From positions 2,528,826 through 2,592,825 of the forward strand of contig NZ_LR733406.1 of NCBI RefSeq assembly GCF_902506505.1: 64,000 nucleotides of DNA, read 5' to 3'. The notes beneath the pieces were generated by a model that saw only the letters and a program-made list of their open reading frames with translations, had not been told where the DNA came from and made no database searches. This stretch comes from Pseudomonas sp. 8AS. Lineage in GTDB: Bacteria; Pseudomonadota; Gammaproteobacteria; Pseudomonadales; Pseudomonadaceae. This document shows, one piece after another, positions 32,015 through 41,829 of this stretch; within the stretch, counting starts at the first letter, position 1, and the number at the start of each line of letters is the position of its first letter. The translations under genes were made by a program, and so were the position numbers.

Positions 32015-35000
32015 ATGAAACTCAAATTCAAAACGCAGGCTTATCAGACAGCGGCGGTGCAAGCCGTGATCGACTGCTTCAAAGGACAACCGCCCGCAAC
32101 GGCGGAAGCCATCAGCTATCGCATAGATCCGGGTAAGGCCAAAAAAGGCGTCGAAGATCTGTTTGCCGACAGCGGGTTCAAGAACGCCGACCTGAAGCTG
32201 AACGATATTGCGCTGCTGGAGAACATCACTGAGGTTCAGCTTCAACAGAATTTGCCACAGTCGACCGAACTGGTGAAGACCAAGGTCAGCCGGCTCAATC
32301 TCGATATCGAGATGGAAACCGGCACAGGCAAGACGTATTGCTACATCAAGACGATCTTTGAACTTAACAAGCAGTATGGCTGGAGCAAGTTCATCATCGT
32401 GGTGCCCAGCATTGCCATCCGTGAAGGCGTGGCCAAGTCGCTGGAGATCACCGCCGAGCACTTTCTGGAGACGTACCACAAGAAGGCGCGCTTCTTCATC
32501 TACAACTCTAAGCAGTTGCATCATCTGGAGAGTTTCTCGTCGGACGCGGGCATCAACGTGATGGTGATCAACGTGCAGGCGTTTGCTGCCCGTGGCGCAG
32601 ATAACCGGCGCATCTATGACGTGTTGGACGACTTCCAGTCTCGCCGACCGATTGATGTGATCAGCGCCAACCGGCCGATCCTGATCCTGGACGAGCCGCA
32701 GAAGATGGAAGGTGCAGCGACGCTGAAGTCCTTGGAGGAATTCAAGGCGCTGATGGTGCTGCGCTACTCGGCCACCCATAAGACAACGCACAACAAGGTC
32801 CACCGACTAGACGCGCTGGATGCCTACAACCAGAAGTTGGTGAAGAAGATTGCCGTGCGCGGCATCGCGGTGAAGGGGCTGGCGGGAACCAATGCCTATC
32901 TGTACCTGCAGTCCATCGAGATTTCGAGCAAGGCGCCTGTGGCCCGTGTTGAGTTCGAGCAGAAACTGGCGAGCGGAAGTATTAAGCGTGTGGTCAGGAA
33001 GCTCTCCAAAGGCGACAACGTGTTCGATCTTTCGAACGAGCTCGATCAGTATCGAGATGGCTTTGTCGTGGCCGATATCAACGCCAACTCCGACACCCTG
33101 AGCTTCACGAATGGCGTTGAGCTAACCGTTGGGGATGCGGCCGGTGATGTCACTGAAGCCGCTCTGCGCCGTATCCAAATCCGAGAGGCCATCAAGGCGC
33201 ACTTCGACAAGGAACAGGCGCTGTTCCAACAGGGCGTGAAGGTGCTCACGCTCTATTTCATCGACGAAGTGGTTAAGTACCGCGACTACAGCGCACCAGA
33301 CGAGAAAGGTGAGTACGCCCGTATATTCGAAGAGGAGTACCAGCTTTACATCAACGAGGTGCTGGATCTGGATGAGACGCCGTACATCAAGTACCTAAAA
33401 GGCATTTCTGCCGAAAAGACTCACAGTGGCTATTTCTCCATCGACAAGAAGAGCAAACGGCTGGCCGACCCCGCTGTCGCGGCGCGTGGCGAGAACGCGG
33501 GGCTCTCCGACGACGTGGACGCCTACGACCTGATCCTGAAGGACAAGGAGCGGCTGCTGTCGTTCGCCGAGCCGGTGCGCTTCATCTTCTCCCATTCGGC
33601 TCTGCGAGAGGGTTGGGACAACCCGAACGTGTTCGTGATCTGCGCTCTTAAGCACAGTGATAACACGATATCTCGCCGTCAGGAGGTGGGACGTGGCTTG
33701 CGGCTATCCGTCAACCAAAGCGGTGACCGGATGGATCACCCAGCCACGGTACACGATGTGAACGTACTGACTGTGGTAGCCAGCGAGAGCTACAAGGACT
33801 TTGTTGCAGCGCTGCAGAAGGACATCAGCGAGTCGCTGTCGGCGCGTCCGCGCTTGGCAGACGAGGCCTACTTCACCGGCAAGGTGCTGAAAACTGAGTC
33901 TGGCGATGTTGAGATCACTCCGCTGCTCGCCAAGCAGATTTACAAATACCTGCTCAAGCACGACTACACCGACGGCGCTGATCGCATCACCAGTGCCTAC
34001 CACGAGGCCAAGAAAGACGGTTCGCTGGCTGCGTTACCCTCTGAGTTGGCACAGCACGCCGAGCAGGTCTTCAAGCTCATCGACAGCGTTTTCAGCGAGA
34101 GCCAGTTGCCCGAAATTGGCGACGACCGCAAGCCCAAGAAGAACCCTCTCAACGCCAACTTCGAGAAGCAGGAGTTCAAGGAGCTCTGGAATCGGATCAA
34201 TCGCAAGGCGGCATACAGCGTCGACTTCGACTCCGACGAACTGGTGCAGAAAGCGGTCAAGATTCTCAACGACAAAGATACCGGGCTTCGTGTGACTCCG
34301 TTGCAGTACACCATCCAGCAAGGCGAACAAGCAGCCGCCGTGACTTACGAAGGAATCAAGGGCGGCAATGCGTTCGAGTTGAAGGCTACGGAGACGGAAA
34401 CTAACCGCACCTCGATCCATTCGGCGGTTAAATATGACCTGATCGGTAAGCTTGCCGAAGGCACCCAGCTGACACGGCGCACTGTGACCGAGATCCTCAA
34501 AGGGCTCAATGCCGTTGTATTCGCGCAGTTCAAGATCAACCCGGAGAGCTTCATTGCCGAGACGATACGCCTTATCAACGAGCAGAAAGCCACTGTCATT
34601 ATCGAACACTTGGCCTATGACCCCGTCGAGGACAAGTTCGATCTGGACATCTTCACTGCCGGGCAGACCAGGCAGGACTTCAGCAATGCAGTCAAGACGC
34701 CCAAACACCACATCTATGACTTCGTGCTGCCTGACTCCGGATCGAAACCGGAGCGCGATTTTGCTGAAGCATTGGAGGCCAGCTCTGAAGTCGTTGTATA
34801 CGCCAAGTTGCCGCGCGGTTTTCTGATCCCGACACCGGTCGGCGATTACAACCCGGACTGGGCCATCTCGTTCAAGGAAGGCGTAGTAAAGCATATCTAC
34901 TTCGTCGCAGAGACAAAGGGATCGATGTCCTCGATGGATCTGCGCGAGATAGAGAAAACGAAGATCAAATGCGCCCGCAAGTTCTTCGACGCAATAAATC

Positions 35001-35074
35001 GTCGTTTTGCGCAGGAGAACGTTAGATATGACGTTGTAAATAGTTTCGGACGGCTGATGGAGCTGGTCAAGTAG
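32015..35074 (+). CDS. Type III restriction enzyme, helicase-endonuclease subunit (Res)
   Basis: A 1019-residue partner of Mod. The SF2 helicase motor has Walker A GTGKT at 103-107, the DEAD-like box DEPQ at 226-229, the motif III-like YSATH, and motif [16 protein letters not shown]. The nuclease core near the C-terminus reads NPDW with Asp948, then AETKG with Glu966 and Lys968, i.e. PD-(D/E)XK. All catalytic residues are present, so the enzyme looks active. The frame opens with GTG at 32012, but ATG 32015 is better spaced from GAGGGG. A terminator follows the stop. Confidence 0.93.
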   Translation: MKLKFKTQAYQTAAVQAVIDCFKGQPPATAEAISYRIDPGKAKKGVEDLFADSGFKNADLKLNDIALLENITEVQLQQNLPQSTELVKTKVSRLNLDIEMETGTGKTYCYIKTIFELNKQYGWSKFIIVVPSIAIREGVAKSLEITAEHFLETYHKKARFFIYNSKQLHHLESFSSDAGINVMVINVQAFAARGADNRRIYDVLDDFQSRRPIDVISANRPILILDEPQKMEGAATLKSLEEFKALMVLRYSATHKTTHNKVHRLDALDAYNQKLVKKIAVRGIAVKGLAGTNAYLYLQSIEISSKAPVARVEFEQKLASGSIKRVVRKLSKGDNVFDLSNELDQYRDGFVVADINANSDTLSFTNGVELTVGDAAGDVTEAALRRIQIREAIKAHFDKEQALFQQGVKVLTLYFIDEVVKYRDYSAPDEKGEYARIFEEEYQLYINEVLDLDETPYIKYLKGISAEKTHSGYFSIDKKSKRLADPAVAARGENAGLSDDVDAYDLILKDKERLLSFAEPVRFIFSHSALREGWDNPNVFVICALKHSDNTISRRQEVGRGLRLSVNQSGDRMDHPATVHDVNVLTVVASESYKDFVAALQKDISESLSARPRLADEAYFTGKVLKTESGDVEITPLLAKQIYKYLLKHDYTDGADRITSAYHEAKKDGSLAALPSELAQHAEQVFKLIDSVFSESQLPEIGDDRKPKKNPLNANFEKQEFKELWNRINRKAAYSVDFDSDELVQKAVKILNDKDTGLRVTPLQYTIQQGEQAAAVTYEGIKGGNAFELKATETETNRTSIHSAVKYDLIGKLAEGTQLTRRTVTEILKGLNAVVFAQFKINPESFIAETIRLINEQKATVIIEHLAYDPVEDKFDLDIFTAGQTRQDFSNAVKTPKHHIYDFVLPDSGSKPERDFAEALEASSEVVVYAKLPRGFLIPTPVGDYNPDWAISFKEGVVKHIYFVAETKGSMSSMDLREIEKTKIKCARKFFDAINRRFAQENVRYDVVNSFGRLMELVK

Positions 35075-35100
35075 CCCCCAACGCCTCAATGCAAAGTCGT

Positions 35101-35134
35101 GCGTCGACTAGCTTCGACGCTTTCTTCTGCTTTT
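35101..35134 (+). terminator. Terminator of the type III-like operon
   Basis: A 7-bp stem GCGTCGA/TCGACGC with a six-base loop is followed by TTTCTTCTGCTTTT. It closes the transcript that begins at the SNF2-type helicase, so the next gene has its own promoter. Confidence 0.75.
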
Positions 35135-35168
35135 AGGTCCAGCAGTCAATCAGCAAAGGAAACTATTA

Positions 35169-36071
35169 ATGCGCGAATCAACAACAACAAAAAGAAAAGA
35201 TTGGTTAACCGAAGGGCTATCTGCGGAAGACAAAGTTTTCGTGAGTGGATCTGATGCCTTCTCAAAAAGAATAGGTGCGACTGGTCAGTTAACGCTGCGA
35301 ATATTTGGACATCATCCGATCAATGAAACACCACCAAACGATCCGGCAGAACGAAGGATGTGGTTGCCCTCGCATTACAAAATTCCATTTGTAATATTGA
35401 CCTGTGAAATGGAGCGCCAGGATGCTGTGGACTCCTTTAATCCTTCTTCTGTGCTGAAAATCCGAGATTACTTGAGCTACATTCTTGGTCTACCCACCTA
35501 TCTTGTCGCCTATAGCAGAGATAATCTGAATCTAACGGGAGCCTTCCATACCACCTCTCCGAATAATTTTTCAGAACTGCAGAGTCCATCGGATTTTGCG
35601 AATCAAATAAATAGATTACGGGCAGGCAGGTTAGAAGATGAGCCCGAAGAGCGGAAAGCCATCAATAAGTCATTTAATGATGTTTTTCAGATATTTACGA
35701 GAAGTCTTGTTTCTTGGCAATTCAGCATCAATGACGTGGATGTCTTAGTTACAGCGCCAAGCGGAGTTATATTCTTAGAGCTGAAGCGTAGCAGCGTAAT
35801 CCCTTGGCAGCCCTATCTAGACGATGCCGCCAATTATTTGCTTATGCGCTCGCTTACCAGACTTGTGCCGAAAGGTATCGATTTCACACTTCGTTATGAT
35901 CTAGATAGGCCCTGTGAAGTTGAGGTTCATACGATCCTAGGGATATCTCGTGAAGTGATTCCAGGGTTCAGGAAAAAAATTTCAGGGCCCGACGAATTTT
36001 CGGTAATAAAGGAAGTATTGGCACTTCTCCGCGATCCTGAAATTCAAGCCTATGGATCGCAAAAGAGCTGA
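35169..36071 (+). CDS. Uncharacterised protein with a possible PD-(D/E)XK nuclease motif
   Basis: A 300-residue protein I do not recognise. In its second half, IN-D-VDVLVTAPSGVIFLELKR (187-207) gives Asp191 and Glu204-x-Lys206 around a beta-strand pair, the geometry of restriction-type nucleases. No helicase or transmembrane segment is present. It has AAGGA nine bases before the ATG and stands alone between the type III operon terminator and the AlpA-like gene. AT-rich codon use differs from its left neighbours and matches the NERD-helicase region to the right. It could be an orphan nuclease or a defence effector. Confidence 0.6.
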   Translation: MRESTTTKRKDWLTEGLSAEDKVFVSGSDAFSKRIGATGQLTLRIFGHHPINETPPNDPAERRMWLPSHYKIPFVILTCEMERQDAVDSFNPSSVLKIRDYLSYILGLPTYLVAYSRDNLNLTGAFHTTSPNNFSELQSPSDFANQINRLRAGRLEDEPEERKAINKSFNDVFQIFTRSLVSWQFSINDVDVLVTAPSGVIFLELKRSSVIPWQPYLDDAANYLLMRSLTRLVPKGIDFTLRYDLDRPCEVEVHTILGISREVIPGFRKKISGPDEFSVIKEVLALLRDPEIQAYGSQKS

Positions 36072-36100
36072 GTAAATAACTGAATCGAGGAGTCGGGCTC

Positions 36101-36292
36101 ATGCATCCATTCTCTATAACCATTTTTACAACAACCGGCGACCCCCGACGCCCTTATAGGTTCGAGGGAAACTCTGCTATACGCCTTGTAGCGGCCACGG
36201 ACGACGAAGTAATCATCCTTTGTGCCGGTGCGCTTCTTGCGAGACTGGCAAAATCCACAGAGTGGTATTCGATTTCTGATTTGAGTTTTTGA
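36101..36292 (+). CDS. Possible small protein of unknown function
   Basis: A 63-residue frame with GAGGAG eight bases before the ATG. It starts MHPFSITIFTTTGDP and contains a hydrophobic stretch VIILCAGALLARLA. It resembles nothing I know. The interval 36072-36401 otherwise holds only the leader of the AlpA-like gene. A minus-strand frame over the same bases lacks any ribosome site. Confidence 0.3.
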   Translation: MHPFSITIFTTTGDPRRPYRFEGNSAIRLVAATDDEVIILCAGALLARLAKSTEWYSISDLSF

Positions 36293-36401
36293 ATGCCTAG
36301 CGCACTGAGAGGTGAGTCTGCTCAACAGACTGGTGATCCACATGGCGAAGAAGCTAACTCTGTATGCTTCTTTGTCTTGTCTATAGCGAAGGGAGCGCAC
36401 T

Positions 36402-36596
36402 TTGAAAATCATGCGGTTAGGTGCGGTTATTGAGGCTACGGGGCTCGCTAGATCCACAATTTATAAGTTGATTGGCTCGGGTGAATTTCCAAAGCCTGTC
36501 CCATTAGTGGGCCGCCGCGTCGGTTGGATAGAGGCCGAGGTTCAGGAGTGGATCAAAGGCAGGATTGCCCTGCGAGAGCTTAATTCCCGTCGGTAA
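36402..36596 (+). CDS. AlpA-family transcriptional regulator / excisionase-like protein
   Basis: A 64-residue MerR-like winged-helix protein: LGAVIEATGLARSTIYKLIG, then EFPKPVPLVGRRVGWIEAEVQEWI. It is the usual AlpA length and fold, found near integrases of prophages and islands, where it controls integrase or excision. I chose the TTG at 36402 since AAGGGAG lies at a proper distance; ATG 36411 is the alternative. No integrase is adjacent, so the element it belonged to seems to have been broken up. Confidence 0.8.
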   Translation: MKIMRLGAVIEATGLARSTIYKLIGSGEFPKPVPLVGRRVGWIEAEVQEWIKGRIALRELNSRR

Positions 36597-36636
36597 CTGG
36601 ATGCTGGCGAGGTCGTTTGCATTTTGCCGTTAGCAT

Positions 36637-36717
36637 TCAGCCAGCGGCGATCTTGCGATAGATTGTTTTACCCTTCGAGCTGAGTCCCGTCTTTTTATAT
36701 CCGAGAGCTGCGCTCTA
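36637..36717 (-). pseudogene. Possible short relic of a minus-strand coding sequence
   Basis: Read on the minus strand, the bases encode about 26 residues (ALGYKKTGLSSKGKTIYRKI and a few flanking) bounded by a TAG upstream and a TGA downstream. There is no start codon. The amino-acid pattern looks protein-like, but I cannot place it in a family. It may be a scar of a gene lost when the two parts of the island were joined. Confidence 0.25.
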
Positions 36718-36774
36718 CACAGAAGTTTTGCTCTGCCCAAATGAGCTGCGGTGGGGCAGTTATGGAGATTAGAA

Positions 36775-39700
36775 ATGGAAGTACGTTACTGGGAGGGAGG
36801 CCTGCTGCGGCATGAGGTCGAAGCTATCGAGAGCATGCGTAAGGCATTCAAGGATGTGTCTCAACCTGAAAAATCAGATGCAGCCTCGCCAACGGCTGGT
36901 AAGTCTCTAGCTCAGCAGCTCAGTAATCTGTCTCTGAAAGGCAAGGGGGCAGATCAACCTTCTGGTATGTGGCCTTGGAAGGGGTATGCAGGGTTTCGTT
37001 TTGCAGACTCGCGCGGTAAAGAAGGCGAGTTCGATCTTGTCATTGTAACCCATAAGAACGTCATCATAGTCGAGCTGAAGCATTGGAATGGTGTTATCAC
37101 CAGTCATGGTGGCAAGTGGTACCAGAATGGTGATGAGCGTGATCGCTCACCAATATCGGTTACTCAGAATAAAGTCTTTCTACTAAAGAAAAAGCTCAAT
37201 GCAGTTAGGCAGCAATTCCCGAAGGGCATTGTGCCAAATATCAAATTTTGCGTGGTCTTGAGCGGTAAGTGTACGTTTGATCAGCTACCCGACAATGAGC
37301 GCGAGCATGTAATGCATCTCGATGACTTCTTGAAGCTGGCCAACGAGCGTCAATTTAATAATAGGTTTCGCCCGCATCCCGAGGCGGCAGGTCTGAATCA
37401 GTATTTTGATGTGTTTGATCAGCTGCTCAATCAGGGAAGTGTCAAACCGAAGGAACTCATGGTTGATGGGTTCCGAGCGCAGGGGGAGCCGATTTTCAAG
37501 CATCCCGGCGAGGTTTATGTTGAGTATGAGGCTGCAAACGAGAATAACAAGTCCGATCGTGCTCTTTTACGATTGTGGGACTTCAATAAGCTCGATGATG
37601 TAGATGCTAAAACCCCAGAGGGGCGCTTCAAGATTCTTTCCAGGGAGCGGGATGTTCTGGTTTATCTGGGACAGCGGGATCATGAGTTGGCAAAACGTTG
37701 TCTGCGTCCTATCAGAAACCCCTCCGTGCAGTCCGTTACTCAAGAATATTCTGAGCTGTGCGAGCTTCCGGCAAGTCACTACCGGCTCAACGAATTCATC
37801 AATCGATATGCGCAGAACTATGAGGAGAGTGAACGGGTAAAGTTGGCCAAGATCTTGGTCGCGCAGTTCGCCGCCATGCACGGATTTAAGGTCGCTCACC
37901 GTGATTTGGGGGACCATAGCGTATGGTTCTCGCCATCTAGCGCCATTGCTTTGTCCAACTTCATTGCAGCCTATCATCAGCCAGCAGGTACGGTTGGCCC
38001 ACGTCGTGATCAGCTGAGTATTGGCTCTATTGCTCTTCCAGAAGATCGTACTGATGAAGGTCACGGTGGTACGCCGTTCCACCGCGACGTTTTCGCGCTT
38101 GGACTCCTTTGCTGGCACTTGGCTCAAGCCAAGTCTTTACCTCTCAAGCTGAATGCCGATTACATCGATAGCGTTCGGGATGACATCCTGGATTCGGATA
38201 CATGGTACTCAGGCGTTCTCGCCAAGGCGGTGGAGCACAATCCAAGCTCTCGCTACGCCAACGCCGGTGAGTTGCTGGACGAGTTGAACCAGGTAACGCC
38301 AGAAGATACAGCGCAGTTTGCTTTCGATCAGTCACAACTTGAACGTTTTTCCGCTTCAAGCGCTAGAATTTACAAAATTTACCCGGTGGATGAGGAAATC
38401 ATTGATACCCCTGAGAAAGAGGTCTATCGGTCGGGTGACTGCATTGTAAAACTATGGCCTACGATCCATGCAGATGCTCCGCAGGCAGGGCAAGGTCCGT
38501 TGTTGCTCAGCTTTTTTGAAAAAATAGAACTGCTGAATAAAAGTGGCTATGAATTTTTGCCTAGGATTGATCAGTTTGGGTATGACAGGAGCGGTACTCC
38601 TTTTTTAGTTCAACAATTTATCGATGGCCAACACTGGCGCGAATTATCACAGCTGAGCTCGCGACGAGCCGAAGAGCTGATTCGTAATTTGATTTCTGCA
38701 GTTGAGTGTATGCATGAGCAGCAGTTGACTCACGGAGATCTCCATCCTGGAAATATCAAAGTCGTAGTGCCAGTTGATGACGGGCAGTCCGTACAGCTTT
38801 ACCTGCTAGATCTTCCGGACCTTACAGTTTCAGGAAGCGAACCTTTCAATAATCGATATAGCCCTCTAGCCGAAAGCTGCACACCTTTCGAGCGTGATAA
38901 CTTTGCTGTCATGCGTATGGCTGTAGAGTTGCTCGGAATGGACTGGGATCAGCCAGATGAACATGATCTGACTGAGCTGCGTAAGGCAATTAATGAGGAA
39001 TTACAGAGCGATTCAGGCTTCGTTGCGCTAGACCGATTTAGTGATGCTCTTAATCGTGAATTTCGTCCGAAGCAAGCTAGAAAAGTTATTACAGTCACCG
39101 TGCGCGGAAATGACTCTCTAGATTTCGCAATTTATCCTGACAATGGACGCCTTTTTGTCAGCATCAAGCCAGATGTAAAGGATGCCCATCAGGCTGTCGT
39201 TACGTTCAGCGGTGTGGGCGGAAGCTTTTCAGCTGCATATGAGAAGTCCTCGAAAACCTTTGTGAGGGGATTCAAGCCCAGTCAGCAGGAGGCTGTTCCG
39301 CACTGGGTTGAGCGTAATGCAGATTTTGAAATTGATGTCGAAATTAATGTTGTTATTGCAAATATTAGTAACCTCAAAGAGCTGTCGGACTTTATGGGGA
39401 ATAATCTGGCGTTCGACGAGCTTGTTGCCAGTATTATGGATGCTGTCTGTGCTTCCTCAGTAAACCAGGAGGCCGGATGTGCGCATAACTCCACCGATTT
39501 GGCTGCTGACAATGATATCAATGAAGAGCATGTCCCAGAGATAAAAACGAGGTCTATTCAGACAAGTAAAGTCTGGAAGGCTATTATGGATACAGAAGTC
39601 GAGGGGCTGCCAACGCTAGAGGTGTCGGGTGAGCCTGTCTTTAATAAAGACAAAACTGGGCTCATGATTCCATATACAGCCAGTGGTGAGATTTTAGAGT

Positions 39701-41829
39701 CGTTCGAGACTGATGATAAAATTAATCTCATTAAGAAGGATGGTGAAAAGCAAATCAATCTTGGTGAGATAGATCTTCGTAAGAGTACAAAGTCTGCTCT
39801 GTGTTTGGTGTACTCAGGAAAAACCAGAGCTGTTATTAAAGCTGATGATGTGCTCTATCTTCAAAGCAATAAGAACAGGTCCTCGCTGACCCGTCGTAAG
39901 CGCGCGATAGAGCGTATATTGGGTCGCCAATCAGTTGTAACAGGGCTGGTTGATTATTTTGACGAAGGCTGCAGTATAGTTCCTGAGCGATTTTCTGTGC
40001 CGCCAACTGAGGAAGGTTTCGCAGTCTACCAGCGAGAGACTTCAAGCGGGCAGACTATTGGTCTCAACGATGCACAGAAGGATGCTTTTTCAAAGTTGAT
40101 AACAAACGGGCCAGTGGGTTTTTTGCAGGGGCCACCCGGTACCGGTAAGACTGAGTTTATTGCCGCATTCTGCCACTACCTGATAAGTGAAGAGGGTGCT
40201 AGGAATATCCTTCTTGTTAGCCAGTCGCATGAGGCTGTAAATACTGCGGCAGAGCGCATTCGTGCCCACTGCCGCAGATTGAATACCGATCTCGATGTTG
40301 TGCGTTTCAGCAATCGCGAACAGGTAGTCTCAGATGAGTTGCAGGATGTCTATTCCAAGTCGATTGTCACCCAGCAACAATCGAGCTTTAGCGCTGAACT
40401 AAAAAGGCGTTTGTCTCTGATGGCCCCCTCGCTTGGGGTTAGCGCCGGGTTTATCGCGAGCCTGGTTGAGCTTGAGTCGAGGATTCATGGACTGGTCAAA
40501 AGCATTGAGCGCCTGGATAAGGATCTGCAAGATGCTGGTGAGGGCACTCTCGAGTCTAAAAAATTGACCGCAAGCCTGAGTCGAATGCAAGAGGATCTGC
40601 TTGAGGCGCTTGCCAATGACTATGGTATCTCTGCAGCCCCAGAGTCTACTGCTCGGAATATGCTTGAGCAGGCCTATGCCAGTGTTACCGCCAGCCACGG
40701 TGTCAGGCCGCATGAATTTAAGCGTTGCATGGATCTGATCAAGCTGTCTGAGGAGTTGCTGCAACGTATTGCCACTGATGGCGCTAATTACGATGAGTTT
40801 CTGATGCGCGCCAGAACACTGGTCTGCGGTACCTGTGTAGGCGTCGGTCTACCGCACTTGAAACTTGCTGAAAACCGGTTTGACTGGGTCATTATCGATG
40901 AGGCTGCACGTTCTTCACCTAGCGAGCTGGCGATTGCCATGCAGGTGGGAAGCCGAATTCTGTTGGTAGGGGATCATCGGCAGCTTCCTCCAACCTATGC
41001 AGACGAGCATCTCAAGGCCATCGCCCGTGATTTGGGACTGCATAGTCAGTCAGACGAGTTTCGGCGGATCATGCGGAGCGATTTCGAGCGCGCTTTTGAG
41101 TCTGCTTATGGCCGAGGTGTCAGTGCCACACTTAAGGTTCAGTACCGTATGCAGCCACCGATCGGGGATCTGGTTTCGGAGGTTTTCTACGGTGGTGAAC
41201 TAATGACTGGTGCGCGGCCTGTGCCGGAATGCTTTTCGAATGCCCCAGATGTTATCGGTTCAATCGTAACTTGGTTGGATACGGGCGTTCTCGGGAAACA
41301 AGCTAATCACTTGGAGCAGCAAGGTAGTACCAGCTTGGTAAACCATGCTGAGGCAAACTCAATTATTAGGATGCTCAAAGATATTGAAAGTGACATGGAA
41401 TTCAGCTCGGCATTAGTTGAGGAAATGACGGAAACCATGGAGCCTCCTATTGGGATCATCTGCATGTATTCTGAGCAGAAGAAGTTGGTTCGTAAAAAGT
41501 TTGCCGAGAAAACATGGTCGGAAGATTTCAAGAAATTGGTCAAGATTGACACTGTTGATAGTTACCAAGGAAAAGAAAACCGCATTGTCATTGTTTCTCT
41601 GACGCGATCCTCTGCAGACCTTTCTCCAGGCTTCTTGCGGTTGCCGAATCGAATAAATGTGGCAATGTCCCGAGCCATGGATCGTTTGGTTATTGTCGGT
41701 GACATGAGTATGTGGGCAGGACGGAACGCGGATCTGCCGTTGGGTAAAGTTGCCACTTATATTCAAGAGCGTCAGGATGGTGAGCGCTACAGGATTACGT
41801 CGGTAGTAAATGCAAAAGGAGCTGCATGA
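36775..41829 (+). CDS. NERD-domain / tandem kinase-like / UPF1-like SF1 helicase
   Basis: A 1684-residue multidomain protein. Residues about 65-190 form a nuclease-related NERD domain with Asp87 in GEFDLVIV and Glu100-x-Lys102 in VELKHW. A first kinase-like fold follows: AHRDLGDHSVWF near 374, where the usual Asn is His and the DFG is replaced by SNF, so it is probably inactive. A second (about 520-780) keeps HGDLHPGN at 653 and LLDLPDL. The C-terminal third is a UPF1-type helicase: GPPGTGKT at 1119-1126, VIIDEA near 1372-1377, GDHRQLPP, DTVDSYQGKE and NVAMSRA. NERD plus kinase recalls PglW of BREX/Pgl systems. ATG 36775 follows GGAGATTAG; the GTG at 36751 has no site. It overlaps the next gene. 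Confidence 0.85.
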   Translation: MEVRYWEGGLLRHEVEAIESMRKAFKDVSQPEKSDAASPTAGKSLAQQLSNLSLKGKGADQPSGMWPWKGYAGFRFADSRGKEGEFDLVIVTHKNVIIVELKHWNGVITSHGGKWYQNGDERDRSPISVTQNKVFLLKKKLNAVRQQFPKGIVPNIKFCVVLSGKCTFDQLPDNEREHVMHLDDFLKLANERQFNNRFRPHPEAAGLNQYFDVFDQLLNQGSVKPKELMVDGFRAQGEPIFKHPGEVYVEYEAANENNKSDRALLRLWDFNKLDDVDAKTPEGRFKILSRERDVLVYLGQRDHELAKRCLRPIRNPSVQSVTQEYSELCELPASHYRLNEFINRYAQNYEESERVKLAKILVAQFAAMHGFKVAHRDLGDHSVWFSPSSAIALSNFIAAYHQPAGTVGPRRDQLSIGSIALPEDRTDEGHGGTPFHRDVFALGLLCWHLAQAKSLPLKLNADYIDSVRDDILDSDTWYSGVLAKAVEHNPSSRYANAGELLDELNQVTPEDTAQFAFDQSQLERFSASSARIYKIYPVDEEIIDTPEKEVYRSGDCIVKLWPTIHADAPQAGQGPLLLSFFEKIELLNKSGYEFLPRIDQFGYDRSGTPFLVQQFIDGQHWRELSQLSSRRAEELIRNLISAVECMHEQQLTHGDLHPGNIKVVVPVDDGQSVQLYLLDLPDLTVSGSEPFNNRYSPLAESCTPFERDNFAVMRMAVELLGMDWDQPDEHDLTELRKAINEELQSDSGFVALDRFSDALNREFRPKQARKVITVTVRGNDSLDFAIYPDNGRLFVSIKPDVKDAHQAVVTFSGVGGSFSAAYEKSSKTFVRGFKPSQQEAVPHWVERNADFEIDVEINVVIANISNLKELSDFMGNNLAFDELVASIMDAVCASSVNQEAGCAHNSTDLAADNDINEEHVPEIKTRSIQTSKVWKAIMDTEVEGLPTLEVSGEPVFNKDKTGLMIPYTASGEILESFETDDKINLIKKDGEKQINLGEIDLRKSTKSALCLVYSGKTRAVIKADDVLYLQSNKNRSSLTRRKRAIERILGRQSVVTGLVDYFDEGCSIVPERFSVPPTEEGFAVYQRETSSGQTIGLNDAQKDAFSKLITNGPVGFLQGPPGTGKTEFIAAFCHYLISEEGARNILLVSQSHEAVNTAAERIRAHCRRLNTDLDVVRFSNREQVVSDELQDVYSKSIVTQQQSSFSAELKRRLSLMAPSLGVSAGFIASLVELESRIHGLVKSIERLDKDLQDAGEGTLESKKLTASLSRMQEDLLEALANDYGISAAPESTARNMLEQAYASVTASHGVRPHEFKRCMDLIKLSEELLQRIATDGANYDEFLMRARTLVCGTCVGVGLPHLKLAENRFDWVIIDEAARSSPSELAIAMQVGSRILLVGDHRQLPPTYADEHLKAIARDLGLHSQSDEFRRIMRSDFERAFESAYGRGVSATLKVQYRMQPPIGDLVSEVFYGGELMTGARPVPECFSNAPDVIGSIVTWLDTGVLGKQANHLEQQGSTSLVNHAEANSIIRMLKDIESDMEFSSALVEEMTETMEPPIGIICMYSEQKKLVRKKFAEKTWSEDFKKLVKIDTVDSYQGKENRIVIVSLTRSSADLSPGFLRLPNRINVAMSRAMDRLVIVGDMSMWAGRNADLPLGKVATYIQERQDGERYRITSVVNAKGAA

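Noticed and set aside
22545..35074. DISARM system
   Set aside because: An SNF2 helicase and a methylase are present, but there is no DrmA, no DUF1998 DrmB and no DrmC; Mod and Res are of type III.
22475..36271. Shared 12-mer GAGTGGTATTCG at 22475 and 36260 as island direct repeats
   Set aside because: Many 12-base matches are expected by chance in 64 kb, and the flanks do not match. Not an attachment site pair on this evidence.
36050..36457. 135-codon minus-strand frame over the AlpA upstream region
   Set aside because: It has no ribosome site, overlaps the end of the 300-residue gene and the start of alpA, and the composition is not protein-like.
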